22,795 bases of DNA from Lachnospiraceae bacterium (lineage in GTDB: Bacteria; Bacillota; Clostridia; Oscillospirales; Ruminococcaceae). The notes below the pieces were generated by a model that was not told the origin of the DNA, made no database searches, and saw only the letters and a list, made by a program, of their open reading frames with translations. Position 1 is the stretch's first letter, and each line of letters opens with the position of its first letter. The position numbers were made by a program, and so were the translations under genes. Of this stretch, positions 20,891 through 22,795 are shown one piece after another. The stretch spans positions 1-22,795 of the forward strand of contig JAMPFE010000032.1 in the NCBI GenBank assembly GCA_023664705.1, in the 5' to 3' direction.

Positions 20891-22222
20891 TCAGTATCCG
20901 TATTTTTTCCTTTTCGCGGCAATAAAAACGACGGTGATAACGCCCGAAATAAGCTCCGCGGCGACCGCCGAAGCCCATATGCCGTCGACCTTGAATATCA
21001 GCGGCAGCAGCATTACAGCCGAGATCTGAAACACCAGCGTCCTCAGAAACGAGATCAGCGCCGAGATAAGCCCGTTGTTGAGCGCCGTAAACATGGACGA
21101 GCCGAAAATGTTCAGCCCCGCGAAAAGGAACAGACACGAAAATATCCTGAACCCGTGCGTCGTAAGCGCCTCAAGCCCCTCGTCCGAAGCCGAGAACATC
21201 GCCGCCAGCGGCGAAGCCAGCAGCTGCGCCGCGACAAACATGACCGCCGATACCGCCATGATGATAAGCGTGCTCTTTCGCCGCAGGCTTTTCAGCTCGT
21301 CCGTGTTTTTCGCGCCGTAATGATAGCCAATAACGGGCGCGGTGCCGACGCTGTACCCGATGAAAATCGCAAGGAATATCATATTGACGTACATCATAAT
21401 TCCGTATGCGGCAACGCCGTCGTCGCCGACATATCTTTTCAGCTGCGTATTGTACAGCATATTCACAACGGACATCGAAGCCTGCGACACAAGCTCCGAG
21501 GAGCCGTTCGCGCAGGCCTTTCCGACGGCGCGTATGTCAAACCGCGTCTTGCCGAGACGGAGCAAACTCGTATTTTTGCGGAAAAAATAAACGAGCGGAA
21601 CAGCGCCGCCGCAGACCTGGCTCATCGCCGTAGCCGCGGCAGCCCCCGCGACTCCCCAGCCGAACGCGCCCATAAACAGCGCGTCGAGTATCATATTCAG
21701 CACGCCCGAAGCCACCGTCACGGCAAACCCCAGCTTTGGCTTTTCGGCAGTTATAAACAGGCTCTGGAACTCCATTTGCAGCATAAACATCGGCATCACG
21801 GAAACGACTATCCTCCCGTACAGCACGCAGTCGTCCAGCAAATCGCCCGCGTTCAGCGCCTCCGCGACGGTCGGCATAAAAATCACGCCCAGCGCCGCCA
21901 GAACGACCCCGACCGCAAACGAAACGTACACGAACAGCGAAAACAGCTCGTTCGCCTTTTCATGCCTGCCCTCGCCGAGCGTTTTCGCGACCAGAGCGCT
22001 CCCTCCCGCGCCGAACATAAATCCCACCGAGCCCGTCACCATAAGCACGGGCATAATAAAATTCACGGCGGTAAATTCCGCCTTTCCGACGATATTCGAC
22101 ACAAAAAGCCCGTCGACCACGCCGTAAATCGACGTAAATATCATCATCGCGATAGACGGCAGCGTAAAGCGGAAGAGCTTGCCGTAATCGAAATGCTCCG
22201 ATAAAGCTATCTCCTTTTTCAT
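20891..22222 (-). CDS. MATE-family efflux transporter
   Basis: A cation-coupled multidrug/toxin exporter of 443 residues with twelve predicted membrane helices in two similar halves. The first half begins LFRFTLPSIAMMIFTSIYGVVDGLFVSNIVG, with the family pattern of Pro in helix 1 and VDGLFVS. The pseudo-repeat begins near KACANGSSELVSQASMSVVNMLYNTQL. The length is normal for MATE (440-460). The ATG at 22222 follows GAGAGGTG. A consensus promoter lies at 22260-22288. It is a single-gene unit convergent with the TIR gene. Substrate is unknown; MATE proteins often export cationic drugs or metabolites. Confidence 0.95.
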   Translation of the reverse strand: MKKEIALSEHFDYGKLFRFTLPSIAMMIFTSIYGVVDGLFVSNIVGKAEFTAVNFIMPVLMVTGSVGFMFGAGGSALVAKTLGEGRHEKANELFSLFVYVSFAVGVVLAALGVIFMPTVAEALNAGDLLDDCVLYGRIVVSVMPMFMLQMEFQSLFITAEKPKLGFAVTVASGVLNMILDALFMGAFGWGVAGAAAATAMSQVCGGAVPLVYFFRKNTSLLRLGKTRFDIRAVGKACANGSSELVSQASMSVVNMLYNTQLKRYVGDDGVAAYGIMMYVNMIFLAIFIGYSVGTAPVIGYHYGAKNTDELKSLRRKSTLIIMAVSAVMFVAAQLLASPLAAMFSASDEGLEALTTHGFRIFSCLFLFAGLNIFGSSMFTALNNGLISALISFLRTLVFQISAVMLLPLIFKVDGIWASAVAAELISGVITVVFIAAKRKKYGY

Positions 22223-22259
22223 ACTGCACCTCTCAAACGTTCCTAATCATACCTTTTGT

Positions 22260-22288
22260 ATTATAGTACTAAATCATACGTTTGTCAA
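22260..22288 (-). promoter_or_regulatory. Promoter of the MATE gene
   Basis: On the minus strand, TTGACA (22283-22288), a 17-base spacer and TATAAT (22260-22265). Confidence 0.88.
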
Positions 22289-22317
22289 GTGGCAAAACAA
22301 TTTTTTTCGGCAGCATA

Positions 22318-22496
22318 AAAGTTTTTCAAACGGCGAAAAAATTGCCGCCTCATGGTGTGGCAGGCTCCGCGGCTTTTGGCGGTTTCACGCGAAGCGTGAA
22401 ATTGTAGGTGCATCGGCGAAGCCGATGCTTCGGCCGTCAGGGCAATTCAAAGCCAAAAACGCAGAATACTTCGTGCGATAGCACGAAGTATAGTGC
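22318..22496 (+). repeat. Hairpin-rich tandem repeat, unit A (179 bases)
   Basis: First unit. It differs from the others by a replacement in the middle that adds a stem GCATCGGC/GCCGATGC (about 22410-22428) and by a few base changes, including one more A. The other stems are shared: TTTCACGC/GCGTGAAA and ATACTTCGTGC/GCACGAAGTAT. Confidence 0.85.
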
Positions 22497-22650
22497 AAAG
22501 TTTTTCAAACGGCGAAAAATTGCCGCCCCACGGTGTGGCAGGCTCCGCGGCTTTTGGCGGTTTCACGCGAAGCGTGAAATTGAATTGCCGTCAGGGCAAT
22601 TCAAAGCCAAAAACGCAGAATACTTCGTGCGATAGCACGAAGTATAGTGC
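22497..22650 (+). repeat. Hairpin-rich tandem repeat, unit B (154 bases)
   Basis: Second unit. In order it has CGGC/GCCG, CCAC/GTGG, TTTCACGC/GCGTGAAA, GAATTGCC/GGCAATTC and ATACTTCGTGC/GCACGAAGTAT. TTTTGGC and GCCAAAA can form a helix enclosing the middle hairpins. Confidence 0.9.
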
Positions 22651-22795
22651 AAAGTTTTTCAAACGGCGAAAAATTGCCGCCCCACGGTGTGGCAGGCTCC
22701 GCGGCTTTTGGCGGTTTCACGCGAAGCGTGAAATTGAATTGCCGTCAGGGCAATTCAAAGCCAAAAACGCAGAATACTTCGTGCGATAGCACGAA
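22651..22795 (+). repeat. Hairpin-rich tandem repeat, unit C (cut by the window end)
   Basis: Third unit, identical to unit B over all 145 bases present. The window ends inside the last hairpin. Confidence 0.9.

Larger units (their letters stand above)
22223..22795. other. Gene-free right edge with promoter and tandem repeats
   Basis: No gene is supported. It holds the MATE promoter (22260-22288) and then tandem hairpin-rich repeats from about 22318 to the window end. The window stops inside the third unit. Confidence 0.8.

Noticed and set aside
20768..22204. Rightward open frame (478 codons) over the MATE gene
   Set aside because: Extremely Arg/His-rich antisense of a clear MATE transporter.
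22408..22789. Open frames in the tandem repeats
   Set aside because: The translations only repeat the DNA repeat; the unit is not a multiple of three and no start signals are present.
22318..22795. CRISPR array
   Set aside because: The units are 154 bases with no alternation of short repeats and unique spacers, and no cas genes are nearby.

Overview
The window reads as a chromosomal segment of a Gram-positive clostridium, most likely a gut Oscillospiraceae/Ruminococcaceae-type organism. The grounds are strong AGGAGG-type ribosome sites, TTGACA/TATAAT promoters with 17-base spacers, TTG and GTG starts, an ECF vitamin-transporter S component, and a zinc-ribbon/TPR/TIR protein of a kind seen in gut Firmicutes. 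It falls into two parts.

Bases 1 to about 9,800 are an AT-richer accessory block transcribed mainly rightward. It starts with a leftward XRE repressor and a divergent early operon of small genes, with a palindromic operator between their promoters. A small serine recombinase follows, then a 680-base gene-free stretch with two convergent promoters and many hairpins. After that come a small HTH protein, an AntA/AntB-KilAC antirepressor, a helicase-like P-loop ATPase, a phage-type HTH protein, a glycine- and cysteine-rich tail-fibre-like protein, and an overlapping pair that looks like a GNAT toxin-antitoxin module. No capsid, terminase, portal or relaxase gene is visible. The block therefore looks like a satellite-like or integrative element, or a phage remnant, whose left end lies outside the window. 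The ATPase gene carries an 18-A run just after its start codon that puts the start out of frame with the P-loop by one base.

Bases about 9,800 to 22,795 are GC-richer, core-like sequence. Leftward operons encode (a) a chemoreceptor, an Rsm22-family methyltransferase-like protein and an Sfp-type phosphopantetheinyl transferase; (b) a lipoprotein; (c) an ECF S component, a P-loop kinase and an aldo/keto reductase with two 4Fe-4S motifs; (d) PnuC; and (e) a MATE transporter. tRNA-Ser(GCU) and tRNA-Ala(GGC) lie between the chemoreceptor and the lipoprotein. The one large rightward gene encodes a zinc-ribbon, TPR, TIR and four-helix membrane protein that keeps the glutamate expected of an NADase.

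The most interesting arrangement in this part is pnuC, an NAD-precursor transporter. It is bracketed by two identical 56-base direct repeats that carry its own promoter, the promoter of the next vitamin-transport operon, and the -35 element of the divergent TIR gene. The pnuC leader can fold into a structure that covers its ribosome site.

Two families of hairpin-rich repeats are also present. One, about 120 bases long, occurs twice, each time directly after a perfect terminator. The other is a 154-base unit repeated in tandem at the right edge of the window.
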